This document shows, in pieces, positions 13,038 to 19,603 of a stretch of DNA of 19,603 bases. The DNA lies in contig JAHHRU010000020.1 in the NCBI GenBank assembly GCA_020025635.1, positions 1 to 19,603 on the forward strand, read 5' to 3'. Source of the DNA: Allofournierella sp. (GTDB lineage: Bacteria > Bacillota > Clostridia > Oscillospirales > Ruminococcaceae). Both the position numbers and the translations under genes were made by a program. The notes under the pieces were generated by a model, which saw only the letters and a list, made by a program, of their open reading frames with translations, made no database searches and had not been told where the DNA came from. Each line of letters opens with the position of its first letter. Position 1 is the stretch's first letter.

Positions 13038-16000
13038 TCAGAAATCAATGGTGGAAACTTCCATGGTGATCTCTTCCAGAACGTCCAGCAGAGCACGGAC
13101 GGTATCCAGAGCGGTGAAGATGGTCACACCGTTTTCAACAGCGCAGCGGCGGATCTCGTGGCCGTCAGACATGGCGCCGGGATCGGAGCTGTAATCACGG
13201 GTGTTGATGAAGTAGCTCACATATCCGGAACGGATGGAGTCCAGGATCTCCTCGCTGTTCTCGCTCACCTTGCGCTTTACACGGGTGCGGATGCCGTGCT
13301 GCTTCAGGAACTCGGCAGTGCCGCGGGTGGCTTCCAGGTTGAAGCCCAGGTTGTAGAAGCGGCGGATCAGGGGCAGGGCCTCTTCCTTATCCTTGTCGGC
13401 AATGGTGACAAACACAGTGCCGTAGTTGGCAACCTGCATGCCGGAAGCCTGCAGGGCCTTGTAGAGGGCACGGTTCATCTTGCGGTCGTAGCCGATGGCT
13501 TCACCGGTGGACTTCATCTCGGGCGAGAGGTAAGCATCCAGACCGCGCAGCTTGGAGAAGGAGAAGGCGGGAACCTTCACATACCAGCGCTCCTTCTCGG
13601 CGGGGTAGATCTCGTTGAAGCCCTGCTCCTTGAGGGACACGCCCAGGATCGCCAGGGTGCCGATGTCAGCCAGGCAGTAGCCGGTGGCCTTGGACAGGAA
13701 GGGAACGGTGCGGGAAGAACGGGGGTTTACCTCAATGATGTAAACATCCTCGTGCTCGTCCACGATGAACTGAATGTTGTACAGGCCCACAATGCCGATG
13801 CCCAGGCCCAGACGGCGGGTGTAATCCAGAATGGTGTCCTTGACCTTCTGAGACAGGCTGAAGGAGGGATAAACACTGATGGAGTCACCGGAGTGAACGC
13901 CGGTGCGTTCGACCAGCTCCATGATGCCGGGAACGAATACGTCCTTGCCGTCACACACAGCATCGACCTCGACCTCCTTGCCGGAGATGTAGCGGTCAAC
14001 CAGAACCGGGCGGTCGGTATCGATCTCAACGGCAGTCTTCAGGTAGTGGCGCAGCTGCTCTTCGTTTGCAACGATCTGCATTGCACGGCCGCCCAGAACA
14101 AAGGAGGGACGGACCAGAACGGGATAGCCGATGTCAGCGGCAGCGGCAACACCGTCTTCGATGTTGGTAACAGCCTTGCCCTTGGGCTGGGGAATGTTCA
14201 GCTCGTGCAGGACCTGCTCAAAGGCCTTGCGGTTCTCAGCCCGCTCAATGGCATCACAGTCGGTGCCGATGATCTTCACGCCGTGGTCCCGCAGAGGCTC
14301 AGCCAGGTTGATGGCGGTCTGGCCGCCCAGAGAAGCGATCACGCCGTCCGGCTTTTCCATTTCCACAATGTTCAGAACATCTTCAACGGTCAAAGGCTCA
14401 AAATAGAGCTTGTCCGAGCAGGTGTAATCGGTGGAAACGGTTTCGGGGTTGTTGTTGATGATGATGGCTTCATAACCGGCCTTGCGGATGGTCATAACAG
14501 CGTGAACGGTGGAGTAGTCGAACTCAACACCCTGGCCGATGCGGATGGGGCCGGAGCCCAGAACCACGATCTTGTGGCGGCCCGAAATCACAGACTCGTT
14601 CTCATCTGCGTAGGTGGAGTAGAAGTAGGGTACATCCGAATCAAACTCAGCAGCGCAGGTGTCGATCATCTTATACACCGGACGGATGCCCTTTTCACGG
14701 CGGAAGTTCATCACATCGTCTTCGGTGCAGTTCCACAGGTCGGCGATTGCCTGGTCACAGAAGCCGTACTTCTTCAGCTCAAGCAGGGTGGCTGCATCCT
14801 GAGGATGGGCAGCGCCTTCTTTTTCCAGATCCACGATGTGGCGCAGCTTGTCCAGGAAGAAGGGGTCGATGGCGGTGATGGAATACAGGGTGTCGTTGTC
14901 CAGACCACGGCGCAGCAGCTCGGCCAGCGCATAGATGCGGTCGTCGGTGCCTTCCTTGATGTAATCCAGCATCCAATCGGTTTCGGCAGTGTCGAACTTC
15001 TTCATGTGCAGGTGGCACACGCCGGTTTCCAGAGAGCGGATGGCCTTGAGCAGGCTTTCCTCAAAGGTGCGGCCGATGCTCATGCATTCGCCGGTAGCCT
15101 TCATCTGGGTGGACAGACGGTTGTTGGCGTCGGTGAATTTATCGAAGGGGAAGCGGGGCAGCTTGGAAACGATGTAGTCCAGAGTGGGCTCCATGCAGGC
15201 GGGGCCGCTGGCCAGCTGGATCTCGTCCAGAGTCATGCCCACAGCGACCTTGGCGGTAACACGGGCGATGGGGTAGCCGCTGGCCTTGGAAGCCAGAGCC
15301 GAAGAGCGGGAAACGCGGGGGTTCACTTCGATCAGATAGTAGTTGAAGGACTGGGGGTCCAGCGCAAACTGCACGTTGCAGCCGCCCTCGATGCCCAGAG
15401 CACGGATCAGGCGCAGGGCGCTGTCACGCAGCATGCCGCATTCCTTGTCGGTAAGGGTCTGGCAGGGGCAGACAACGATGGAGTCGCCGGTGTGGATGCC
15501 GACCGGGTCCACGTTTTCCATGTTGCAGATGGCAATGGCGGTGTCGGCGCTGTCACGCATGACCTCGAACTCGATCTCCTTGTAGCCCTTGATGCTCTTC
15601 TCGACCAGGACCTGGCTTACGGGAGAGAGCTTCAGCGCATTCTTCATGATCTCACGGAACTCGGTCTCGTTGTCGGCAAAGCCGCCGCCGGTGCCGCCCA
15701 GAGTGAAGGCCGGGCGCAGGACCACAGGATAGCCGATCTCTTTTGCGGCAGCAAGGCCTTCTTCCATGGTGTTTGCGATCTGGGAAGGCAGAACGGGCTC
15801 GCCGATGGAAGCGCAGAGCTCCTTGAACATCTCACGGTCCTCAGCACGCTCGATGGAGCTGCTGGGGGTTCCCAGAAGCTCGACCTGGCATTCCTTCAGA
15901 ACGCCCTTGCGCTCCAGCTGCATGGCCAGGTTCAGGCCGGTCTGGCCGCCGATGCCGGGAACGATGGCATCCGGACGCTCGTGGCGGATGATCTTTGCGA

Positions 16001-16220
16001 CATATTCCAGGGTCAAAGGCTCCATGTAGATCTTGTCTGCAATGGCCTTATCGGTCATGATGGTGGCGGGGTTGGAGTTTGCAAGGATGACCTCGTAGCC
16101 CTCTTCCCGCAGGGCCAGACACGCCTGGGTGCCAGCATAGTCAAATTCGGCGGCCTGGCCGATCACGATAGGGCCAGAGCCAATGACAAGGATCTTGTGC
16201 AGGTCGGTTCTCTTAGGCAT
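13038..16220 (-). CDS. carB: Carbamoyl-phosphate synthase large subunit
   Basis: The 1060-residue protein has the full CarB architecture: two homologous halves, each with a pre-ATP-grasp segment (KILVIGSGPIVIGQAAEFDYAG at 9-30; KIVVLGSGPIRIGQGVEFDYS in the second half) and an ATP-grasp domain (LIEVNPRVSRSSALASKASGYPIA; IIEVNPRSSRTVPFLSKATGYCLA). A C-terminal MGS-like allosteric domain fills the last 130 residues or so. It makes carbamoyl phosphate from bicarbonate, ammonia and two ATP for pyrimidine and arginine synthesis. The start overlaps the carA end by 8 bases, with AAGGAGG within carA. All key blocks look intact, in contrast to the altered glutaminase partner. Confidence 0.97.
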   Translation of the reverse strand: MPKRTDLHKILVIGSGPIVIGQAAEFDYAGTQACLALREEGYEVILANSNPATIMTDKAIADKIYMEPLTLEYVAKIIRHERPDAIVPGIGGQTGLNLAMQLERKGVLKECQVELLGTPSSSIERAEDREMFKELCASIGEPVLPSQIANTMEEGLAAAKEIGYPVVLRPAFTLGGTGGGFADNETEFREIMKNALKLSPVSQVLVEKSIKGYKEIEFEVMRDSADTAIAICNMENVDPVGIHTGDSIVVCPCQTLTDKECGMLRDSALRLIRALGIEGGCNVQFALDPQSFNYYLIEVNPRVSRSSALASKASGYPIARVTAKVAVGMTLDEIQLASGPACMEPTLDYIVSKLPRFPFDKFTDANNRLSTQMKATGECMSIGRTFEESLLKAIRSLETGVCHLHMKKFDTAETDWMLDYIKEGTDDRIYALAELLRRGLDNDTLYSITAIDPFFLDKLRHIVDLEKEGAAHPQDAATLLELKKYGFCDQAIADLWNCTEDDVMNFRREKGIRPVYKMIDTCAAEFDSDVPYFYSTYADENESVISGRHKIVVLGSGPIRIGQGVEFDYSTVHAVMTIRKAGYEAIIINNNPETVSTDYTCSDKLYFEPLTVEDVLNIVEMEKPDGVIASLGGQTAINLAEPLRDHGVKIIGTDCDAIERAENRKAFEQVLHELNIPQPKGKAVTNIEDGVAAAADIGYPVLVRPSFVLGGRAMQIVANEEQLRHYLKTAVEIDTDRPVLVDRYISGKEVEVDAVCDGKDVFVPGIMELVERTGVHSGDSISVYPSFSLSQKVKDTILDYTRRLGLGIGIVGLYNIQFIVDEHEDVYIIEVNPRSSRTVPFLSKATGYCLADIGTLAILGVSLKEQGFNEIYPAEKERWYVKVPAFSFSKLRGLDAYLSPEMKSTGEAIGYDRKMNRALYKALQASGMQVANYGTVFVTIADKDKEEALPLIRRFYNLGFNLEATRGTAEFLKQHGIRTRVKRKVSENSEEILDSIRSGYVSYFINTRDYSSDPGAMSDGHEIRRCAVENGVTIFTALDTVRALLDVLEEITMEVSTIDF

Positions 16221-17310
16221 TGTGGCTGTCCTCCTTCATAAGGCTGATGAATTCGTCAAACAGATGGATGAAATCCTGCGGGCCGGGTGCGCCTTCCGGA
16301 TGGAACTGGGCGGTCAGGACCCGGTCCTCCTTGCAGCACAGGCCGTCAATGGTGTTGTCCAGCAGGTCACGGTAGGAGACCTCCAGGCCGGTGCCGGCGA
16401 TGGAAGCTTCGTCTACGGTGTAATCGTGGCTCTGTGCGGTGATGCCGATCTTGCCGGTGGCCAGCTCCCGGACCGGATGGTTGCCGCCGCGGTGGCCGGC
16501 AGTCATGCGGCTGGTGGAAGCGCCGTAAGCACGGGCAATGAGCAGATGGCCCAGGCCCACACCGAAGATGGGCAGCTTGCCGCGCAGATCGTGCACCAGT
16601 TCTTCAACGGTGTGCACATTGGCCGGGTCGCCCGGGCCGCTGGTGATGAACAGGCCGTCCGGCTTCAGGGCCAGCACCTGCTCGGCGGTGGTGTTGTAGG
16701 GCACAACGGTCAGGTTGCAGCCCCGCTCGTTCAGGGCACGCAGCATGCTCAGCTTCAGGCCGCAGTCCAGCACCACCACATGGTGGCGGGGGTTGGCGGT
16801 GCGGCTGCGCCAGGGCTTGCGGCAGCTTACACGGGTAACAGCATCGGTGGGCACCGGAGTGCTGCGGATCAGCTCAAGAGCTTCTTCAACCGGCATGCGC
16901 ACGCTGGTGAACAGGCCGCGGCAGCTGCCGTTTTCACGCAGGTGGCGGGTCAGGCGGCGGGTGTCAACACCCTCAATGCCGGGAATATTGTAATCTTCCA
17001 AAATCTCAGAAAGAGTCTTGGTGCAGCGGAAGTTGGAAGGATGATCGTTGTATTCGCCCACGATCAGGCCGCCGATGGTGGGAAAGCGGGTTTCAAAGTC
17101 TTCGTCCGCAATGCCGTAGCCGCCGATGAGCGGGTAGGTCATGACAACGGCCTGGTCGGTGTAGGAAGGATCGGATACGATTTCCTGATAGCCGGCCATG
17201 GAGGTGTCAAAGACGATCTCGCAGATGCCGGACCGGCGGCTGCCAAAGCCATAGCCCAGATACTCGCTGCCGTCTTCAAGGATCAGTTTTCGGTCAAATA
17301 CTCTTGCCAT
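16213..17310 (-). CDS. carA: Carbamoyl-phosphate synthase small subunit with altered glutaminase site
   Basis: The 365-residue protein matches CarA over its whole length: N-terminal domain (LEDGSEYLGYGFG, FDTSMAGYQEIVSDPSY), GIEGVDTRRLTRHLRENG, and a class I amidotransferase domain from about 175 (LDCGLKLSMLRAL, TSGPGDP). The nucleophile elbow reads GVGLGHLL: G252 replaces the catalytic cysteine, and L256 the glutamine of CLGHQ. SHDYTVDE (S294, D296) replaces the usual NHGFAVDE. H337 and E339 (QFHPEG) remain. Normal CarA splits glutamine and channels ammonia to CarB; this one should not hydrolyse glutamine, but could still hold CarB in shape for free ammonia. ATG 17310 has AAGGAG; a longer in-frame extension would cross the leader terminator. 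Confidence 0.93.
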   Translation of the reverse strand: MARVFDRKLILEDGSEYLGYGFGSRRSGICEIVFDTSMAGYQEIVSDPSYTDQAVVMTYPLIGGYGIADEDFETRFPTIGGLIVGEYNDHPSNFRCTKTLSEILEDYNIPGIEGVDTRRLTRHLRENGSCRGLFTSVRMPVEEALELIRSTPVPTDAVTRVSCRKPWRSRTANPRHHVVVLDCGLKLSMLRALNERGCNLTVVPYNTTAEQVLALKPDGLFITSGPGDPANVHTVEELVHDLRGKLPIFGVGLGHLLIARAYGASTSRMTAGHRGGNHPVRELATGKIGITAQSHDYTVDEASIAGTGLEVSYRDLLDNTIDGLCCKEDRVLTAQFHPEGAPGPQDFIHLFDEFISLMKEDSHNA

Positions 17311-17350
17311 AATGCTTGCTCCTTCTGCGCAGTTTGCCTGCTTTTGGGTG

Positions 17351-17395
17351 AAAAAATGGCACTCACACCACATCAGCAATGCGGTGCGAATGCCA
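17351..17395 (-). terminator. Strong intrinsic terminator in the carAB leader (attenuator)
   Basis: On the minus strand two 17-base arms (17379-17395 and 17357-17373) pair at every position, with four G-U pairs, around the loop TGCTG, followed by TTTTTT (17351-17356). It lies 40 bases before the carA start and 190 bases after the only good promoter, with no convincing gene between, which implies regulated read-through. Confidence 0.82.
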
Positions 17396-17409
17396 AACAA
17401 CTATAATAG

Positions 17410-17484
17410 AAAGAAAAAACAAAAACGGAAAAGGAAAATACCGCCGCCCGGGAATTGTGAATTCGAGGAGTAAAGCGGTTTTCC
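17410..17484 (-). promoter_or_regulatory. Second hairpin with U-rich tail and competing pairing in the carAB leader
   Basis: On the minus strand GGAAAACCGC (17475-17484) can pair with GCGG-TA-TTTTCC (17433-17444), followed by a T-rich run. CCGCTTTA of the same region can instead pair with TAAAGCGG encoded at 17535-17542, which would exclude that hairpin. A further stretch GCGGAATGC (17521-17529) is complementary to GCATTCGC in the 5' arm of the strong terminator. These mutually exclusive pairings suggest an antiterminator. The PyrR binding-loop consensus was not found. Confidence 0.4.
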
Positions 17485-17588
17485 ATCAGCGTTCGTCGTC
17501 CTTTCTGTTCGGCTGATAAAGCATTCCGCAAAAGCCGCTTTAAGCGCAGTTTTTGCAAGGCTTGCTTCATCAAGCTCAAATTGTCAAA

Positions 17589-17617
17589 ATTATACAATCT
17601 GCCGCAAGATATGTCAA
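17589..17617 (-). promoter_or_regulatory. Consensus sigma-A promoter of carAB
   Basis: On the minus strand TTGACA (17612-17617), exactly 17 bases and TATAAT (17589-17594): a full-consensus promoter. Transcription starts near 17582, leaving a 270-base leader before carA. Confidence 0.9.
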
Positions 17618-17690
17618 GCAAAAAAATATTTAGGATACATTATATAAATTTTGTGTGCGAATAAGAAGGATGGCCTGGCGGGAATGAAAA

Positions 17691-17774
17691 TCAAAAAAGC
17701 ACCACCGCCAGGTTTGCAATCAAGAAAACAGCGGCTGCCGCAGCAAGAAAGGCCAGACGGCCAAAAGCGGTCAT
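17691..17774 (-). CDS. Possible 27-residue single-span membrane peptide
   Basis: An ATG-TGA frame encodes a 27-residue peptide beginning MTAFGRLAFLAAAAAVF, almost entirely hydrophobic after one arginine and long enough for one membrane helix. A TATAAT-like box lies about 75 bases upstream. No Shine-Dalgarno is visible, and the composition could be chance in GC-rich DNA. It is listed only because small membrane peptides escape size cut-offs. Confidence 0.18.
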   Translation of the reverse strand: MTAFGRLAFLAAAAAVFLIANLAVVLF

Positions 17775-17928
17775 GTGCGCATCCGCAGGGGGTGTATTGC
17801 GTGCGGCCGATTTGAAAAAGGGCTGTTGAGCGGCACCCAAATAATTACATTATAGTATGGGATGAATTCACGATGCCCTCTGCTGACCCGGATGCCGGCG
17901 CCAAAGACCGGCACAGATGCACCGGCTG

Positions 17929-17963
17929 ATTTGCACAATGAAACGGAGTCAAATTGTGCGAAT
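17929..17963. promoter_or_regulatory. Inverted repeat upstream of the ROK-like gene
   Basis: ATTTGCACAAT (17929-17939) and ATTGTGCGAAT (17953-17963) are inverted with 10 of 11 matches and a 13-base spacer; GTGCAAA follows directly. It is about 50 bases upstream of a candidate extended -10 promoter, a common place for an activator or sugar-responsive operator. Confidence 0.4.
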
Positions 17964-18010
17964 GTGCAAACACAAAAGCCGCAGCGCACAAGACAAAACA
18001 GAACAGGGTG

Positions 18011-18019
18011 TGATACAAT
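18011..18019 (+). promoter_or_regulatory. Candidate extended -10 promoter of the ROK-like gene
   Basis: TGATACAAT has the form TG-N-TACAAT of extended -10 promoters. A weak -35 (AAGACA, 17990-17995) is 18 bases upstream. The leader would be about 60 bases. If correct, the short open frame starting at 18018 is not transcribed from its start, so the two readings exclude each other. Confidence 0.35.
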
Positions 18020-18089
18020 GAACAAAAAGGGGCCGAAAGAGATTGAGACCCCAGAAATTGTAGAGCTGAAAGGAAGGAAAACGACATGA
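18018..18089 (+). CDS. Possible 23-residue upstream open frame coupled to the ROK-like gene
   Basis: ATG at 18018 opens a 23-codon frame (MNKKGPKEIETPEIVELKG and four more residues) that ends in TGA overlapping the ROK-like start by ATGA. A weak AGGG lies nine bases before it. The exact ATGA overlap is typical of translational coupling. However, the downstream gene has a good Shine-Dalgarno of its own, and the ATG also forms part of a candidate -10 box. Confidence 0.25.
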   Translation: MNKKGPKEIETPEIVELKGRKTT

Positions 18090-19489
18090 ATTTTTTGAAT
18101 GTTGAGATCCCCGTAAAGAACCTGCCTGAGCTGGATAAGGGCTTTGTGCCCCTGGCTCTGTTCTTCAAGGCCTATGAGAAGAACGCTACCCAACCCCTGT
18201 GCATTGCTGTTGAGCGCAGCGGCGGCCAGGTTGGCACCTGGGAGTGCAAGACCTACAACACCCCCGAAATGGCTGCGGCCGACTCCTATTATGTGGACCG
18301 TCTGGTGAAGTTCCTGCTGTGGAGCTGGGGCGGCTTCAAGGTTTCCATCTGCGGCAACGAGAAGCTGGCTGCAGAGATCAAGGCTGCTTACTCTGAGGGC
18401 GGCAGCCGTCAGTTTGATAAGGAGTTTATGGAGGGCGTTTACGAGCGTCCCTTCGAGGTTGAGTACCGCGACTATGCAGATCGTCCCACCGCTTTCCAGA
18501 AGGCTGAAAGCGTAGGCCGCCACACCAACGGCGCCCGCATCGGCTTCGATGCCGGTGGATCGGACCGCAAGGTGAGCGCTGTGATCGACGGCGAGACCAT
18601 TTACAGCGAAGAGGTCGTGTGGTATCCGAAGGTCAACCCCAATCCCGATTACCACTATCTGGGCATCCTGGCTGCCATGCAGACTGCTGCTGCCAAGATC
18701 CTGGAGAAGGGCCGCAAGGTTGACGGCATCGGCGTTTCCTCGGCCGGCGTTTACATCGACAACAAGTGCATGGTTGCAAGCCTGTTCCTGAAGGTCGAAA
18801 AGGATGACTTCGAGAAGAAGGTCAAGAATATCTATACCCGTGCTGCTGAGGATCTGTCCCGCATGCTGGGCTATGAGATCCCCGTGGTTGTTGCCAACGA
18901 CGGCGACGTTTCCGCTCTGGCAGGCGCTATGGGCCTGAAGGAGAACGGCATCATGGGTATCGCCATGGGCACCAGCGAGGCTGTGGGCTATGTTGACGGC
19001 GACGGCAACATCTGCGGCTGGCTGAACGAGCTGGCATTTGCTCCGGTTGACGGTCAGCCCGATGCCATGGAGGACGAGTGGTCCGGCGATATCGGCTGCG
19101 GCGTTAAGTACTTCAGCCAGGACGGCGTGAACAAGCTGGCTCCCCGTGCAGGCATCGAGCTGGATGAGAACGAGGCTCCCGCAAAGCGCCTGAAGGTCGT
19201 TCAGGGCCTGATGGAGCAGGATGATCCCCGTGCTGTTCAGGTTTACGAGAGCATCGGTGTTTATCTGGGCCACACCATGGGCCTGTACTCCAAGTTCTAT
19301 GACATCAAGCACGTCCAGATGATGGGCCGTGTTATGAGCGGCAAGGGCGGCGACATCATTCTGGAGACCGCTGCCCGCGTGATGGACGAGGAGTATCCTG
19401 AGGTTTCCTTCCGTCCTGAGGCTCCGGACGAGATGACCCGCCGTGTTGGTCAGTCCGCTGCTGCTGCAAGCCTGCCCGATGTGAAGTAA
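18086..19489 (+). CDS. ROK-like (sugar kinase fold) protein with N-terminal extension
   Basis: The 467-residue protein has an ASKHA/ROK core from about residue 150: phosphate-1 loop IGFDAGGSDRKVSAV (152-166), GIGVSSAGVYID (214-225), NDGD (271-274) with the likely catalytic aspartate, and a second glycine motif GIAMGTSEAVGY (291-302). ROK proteins are glucokinases, fructokinases, N-acetylhexosamine kinases or repressors. The zinc-binding CxCGxxGC block common in ROK proteins is absent, there is no DNA-binding domain, and residues 1-150 are an extra domain I do not recognise. AAAGGAAGG precedes ATG 18086. Codon use is strongly biased, as in the GGGtGRT operon, suggesting abundant expression. 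Substrate unknown. Confidence 0.8.
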   Translation: MNFLNVEIPVKNLPELDKGFVPLALFFKAYEKNATQPLCIAVERSGGQVGTWECKTYNTPEMAAADSYYVDRLVKFLLWSWGGFKVSICGNEKLAAEIKAAYSEGGSRQFDKEFMEGVYERPFEVEYRDYADRPTAFQKAESVGRHTNGARIGFDAGGSDRKVSAVIDGETIYSEEVVWYPKVNPNPDYHYLGILAAMQTAAAKILEKGRKVDGIGVSSAGVYIDNKCMVASLFLKVEKDDFEKKVKNIYTRAAEDLSRMLGYEIPVVVANDGDVSALAGAMGLKENGIMGIAMGTSEAVGYVDGDGNICGWLNELAFAPVDGQPDAMEDEWSGDIGCGVKYFSQDGVNKLAPRAGIELDENEAPAKRLKVVQGLMEQDDPRAVQVYESIGVYLGHTMGLYSKFYDIKHVQMMGRVMSGKGGDIILETAARVMDEEYPEVSFRPEAPDEMTRRVGQSAAAASLPDVK

Positions 19490-19517
19490 GGTTTTCACAA
19501 AAAGCAAACTCAAAATC

Positions 19518-19554
19518 AAAGAGCGCCGGACAGGAAAAGTCCGGCGCTCTTTTT
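19518..19554 (+). terminator. Terminator of the ROK-like gene
   Basis: AAAGAGCGCCGGAC (19518-19531) pairs perfectly with GTCCGGCGCTCTTT (19539-19552) around AGGAAAA, followed by TT. Confidence 0.92.
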
Positions 19555-19562
19555 GGATAAAG

Positions 19563-19588
19563 AAAACCACTCGCTAGGCGAGTGGTTC
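19563..19588. repeat. REP-like palindrome, right copy
   Basis: AACCACTCGC (19565-19574) and GCGAGTGGTT (19578-19587) form a perfect 10 bp stem on a TAG loop, preceded by AAAA. It shares the frame AAAACCAC...GC-TAG-GC...GTGG with the copy at 22-46. At positions where the stems differ (CGG/CCG against TCG/CGA) both partners change, so pairing is kept. It lies just after a separate terminator, so it is not needed for termination. Confidence 0.65.
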
Positions 19589-19603
19589 AAAAGAAGCCTT
19601 ATG

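Larger units (their letters stand above)
17618..18017. other. Intergenic stretch between carAB and the ROK-like gene
   Basis: No convincing gene of normal size is seen. It holds a hairpin (CCTGGCGG/CCGCCAGG near 17674-17714) without a T-run on either strand, a tiny hydrophobic open frame on the minus strand (17691-17774), a TATAAT-like box on the minus strand near 17850, a GCCGG-rich hairpin near 17894-17912 and the inverted repeat at 17929-17963. Base composition is more AT-rich than in the flanking genes at its left end. Confidence 0.5.

Noticed and set aside
13023..16241. A 1072-codon open frame on the plus strand opposite carB
   Set aside because: It is an exact shadow of carB, produced by GC-rich codons lacking reverse-complement stops. 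Its translation is rich in low-complexity H, Q, G, V and A and matches no family.
17485..17520. PyrR binding loop or guanidine riboswitch in the carAB leader
   Set aside because: CAGAAAGGACGACG shows partial likeness to the PyrR loop and to ACGA loops, but the UCC/GG upper stem of PyrR sites and the paired GC-rich hairpins of mini-ykkC are missing.
17373..17621. An 82-codon open frame covering the carAB leader
   Set aside because: Its first start lies upstream of the expected transcription start, internal starts have no proper Shine-Dalgarno, and the end lies inside the terminator hairpin. The Phe/Ser run comes from the T-rich tract. A short leader peptide cannot be wholly excluded.
17660..17720. 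Terminator in the gap upstream of carAB
   Set aside because: The CCTGGCGG/CCGCCAGG hairpin has no T-run on either strand, and its loop is over 20 bases.
17771..19570. A 599-codon minus-strand open frame opposite the ROK-like gene
   Set aside because: No Shine-Dalgarno, no recognisable domain, and it lies antisense to a gene with good codon use and motifs; a compositional shadow.
1..19603. CRISPR array, prophage, tRNA or rRNA gene
   Set aside because: No regularly spaced direct repeats, no phage or integrase motifs, and no tRNA cloverleaf or rRNA signature sequence were seen.

Overview
The window looks like chromosomal DNA of a strictly anaerobic, fairly GC-rich Firmicute of the Oscillospiraceae/Ruminococcaceae type (Faecalibacterium or Gemmiger-like). 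This is inferred from the strong Shine-Dalgarno sites, sigma-A style promoters, the oxygen-independent glycerol-3-phosphate dehydrogenase module, the GGGtGRT gene pair and the codon use. No phage genes, transposase genes, tRNA or rRNA genes, or CRISPR arrays were seen. Near-identical small palindromes (REP-like) sit at both extreme ends of the window.

Layout. (1) Positions 1-1130, minus strand: a palindrome that can also act as a terminator, a six-helix DUF3169 membrane protein and the XRE regulator overlapping it, with two operator-like palindromes on the regulator's promoter. (2) Positions 1130-7840, glycerol/glycerol-3-phosphate module: glpP (antiterminator) on the minus strand. Divergent from it is a plus-strand operon with a terminator-containing leader. 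It encodes a membrane-anchored endonuclease/exonuclease/phosphatase (EEP) family hydrolase, a GlpA-like FAD dehydrogenase with a BFD-type [2Fe-2S] domain, a second FAD/NAD(P) oxidoreductase, a DUF1667 cysteine protein and glycerol kinase (glpK). The genes overlap or nearly touch, so they are probably co-transcribed, with GlpP reading through the leader terminator when glycerol-3-phosphate is present. (3) Positions 7890-10480: hisS (minus) and a divergent OFA-type MFS transporter with a TTG start (plus). (4) Positions 10508-10914: a small HPr-like protein without the phosphorylatable histidine. (5) Positions 11030-12896: a NifU-like scaffold protein and a GGGtGRT protein, a probable two-gene operon of unknown function with codon use typical of high expression. 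(6) Positions 12936-17617: carAB on the minus strand, from a consensus promoter through a 270-base leader with a strong terminator just before carA. (7) Positions 17618-19554: an intergenic stretch, then a ROK-like sugar-kinase-fold protein with an unusual N-terminal extension.

The most surprising observation is in carA. The glutaminase nucleophile cysteine is glycine (G252, in GVGLGHLL instead of the usual GxCLGHQ), and three further glutamine-binding positions are also changed (L256, S294, D296), while the fold, the HPE pair and CarB look intact. This predicts a carbamoyl-phosphate synthetase that uses free ammonia rather than glutamine. Other points of interest are the unexplained EEP hydrolase in a glycerol-3-phosphate operon, the attenuator-like carAB leader, the GGGtGRT/NifU-like pair and the flanking palindromes with compensating stem changes.
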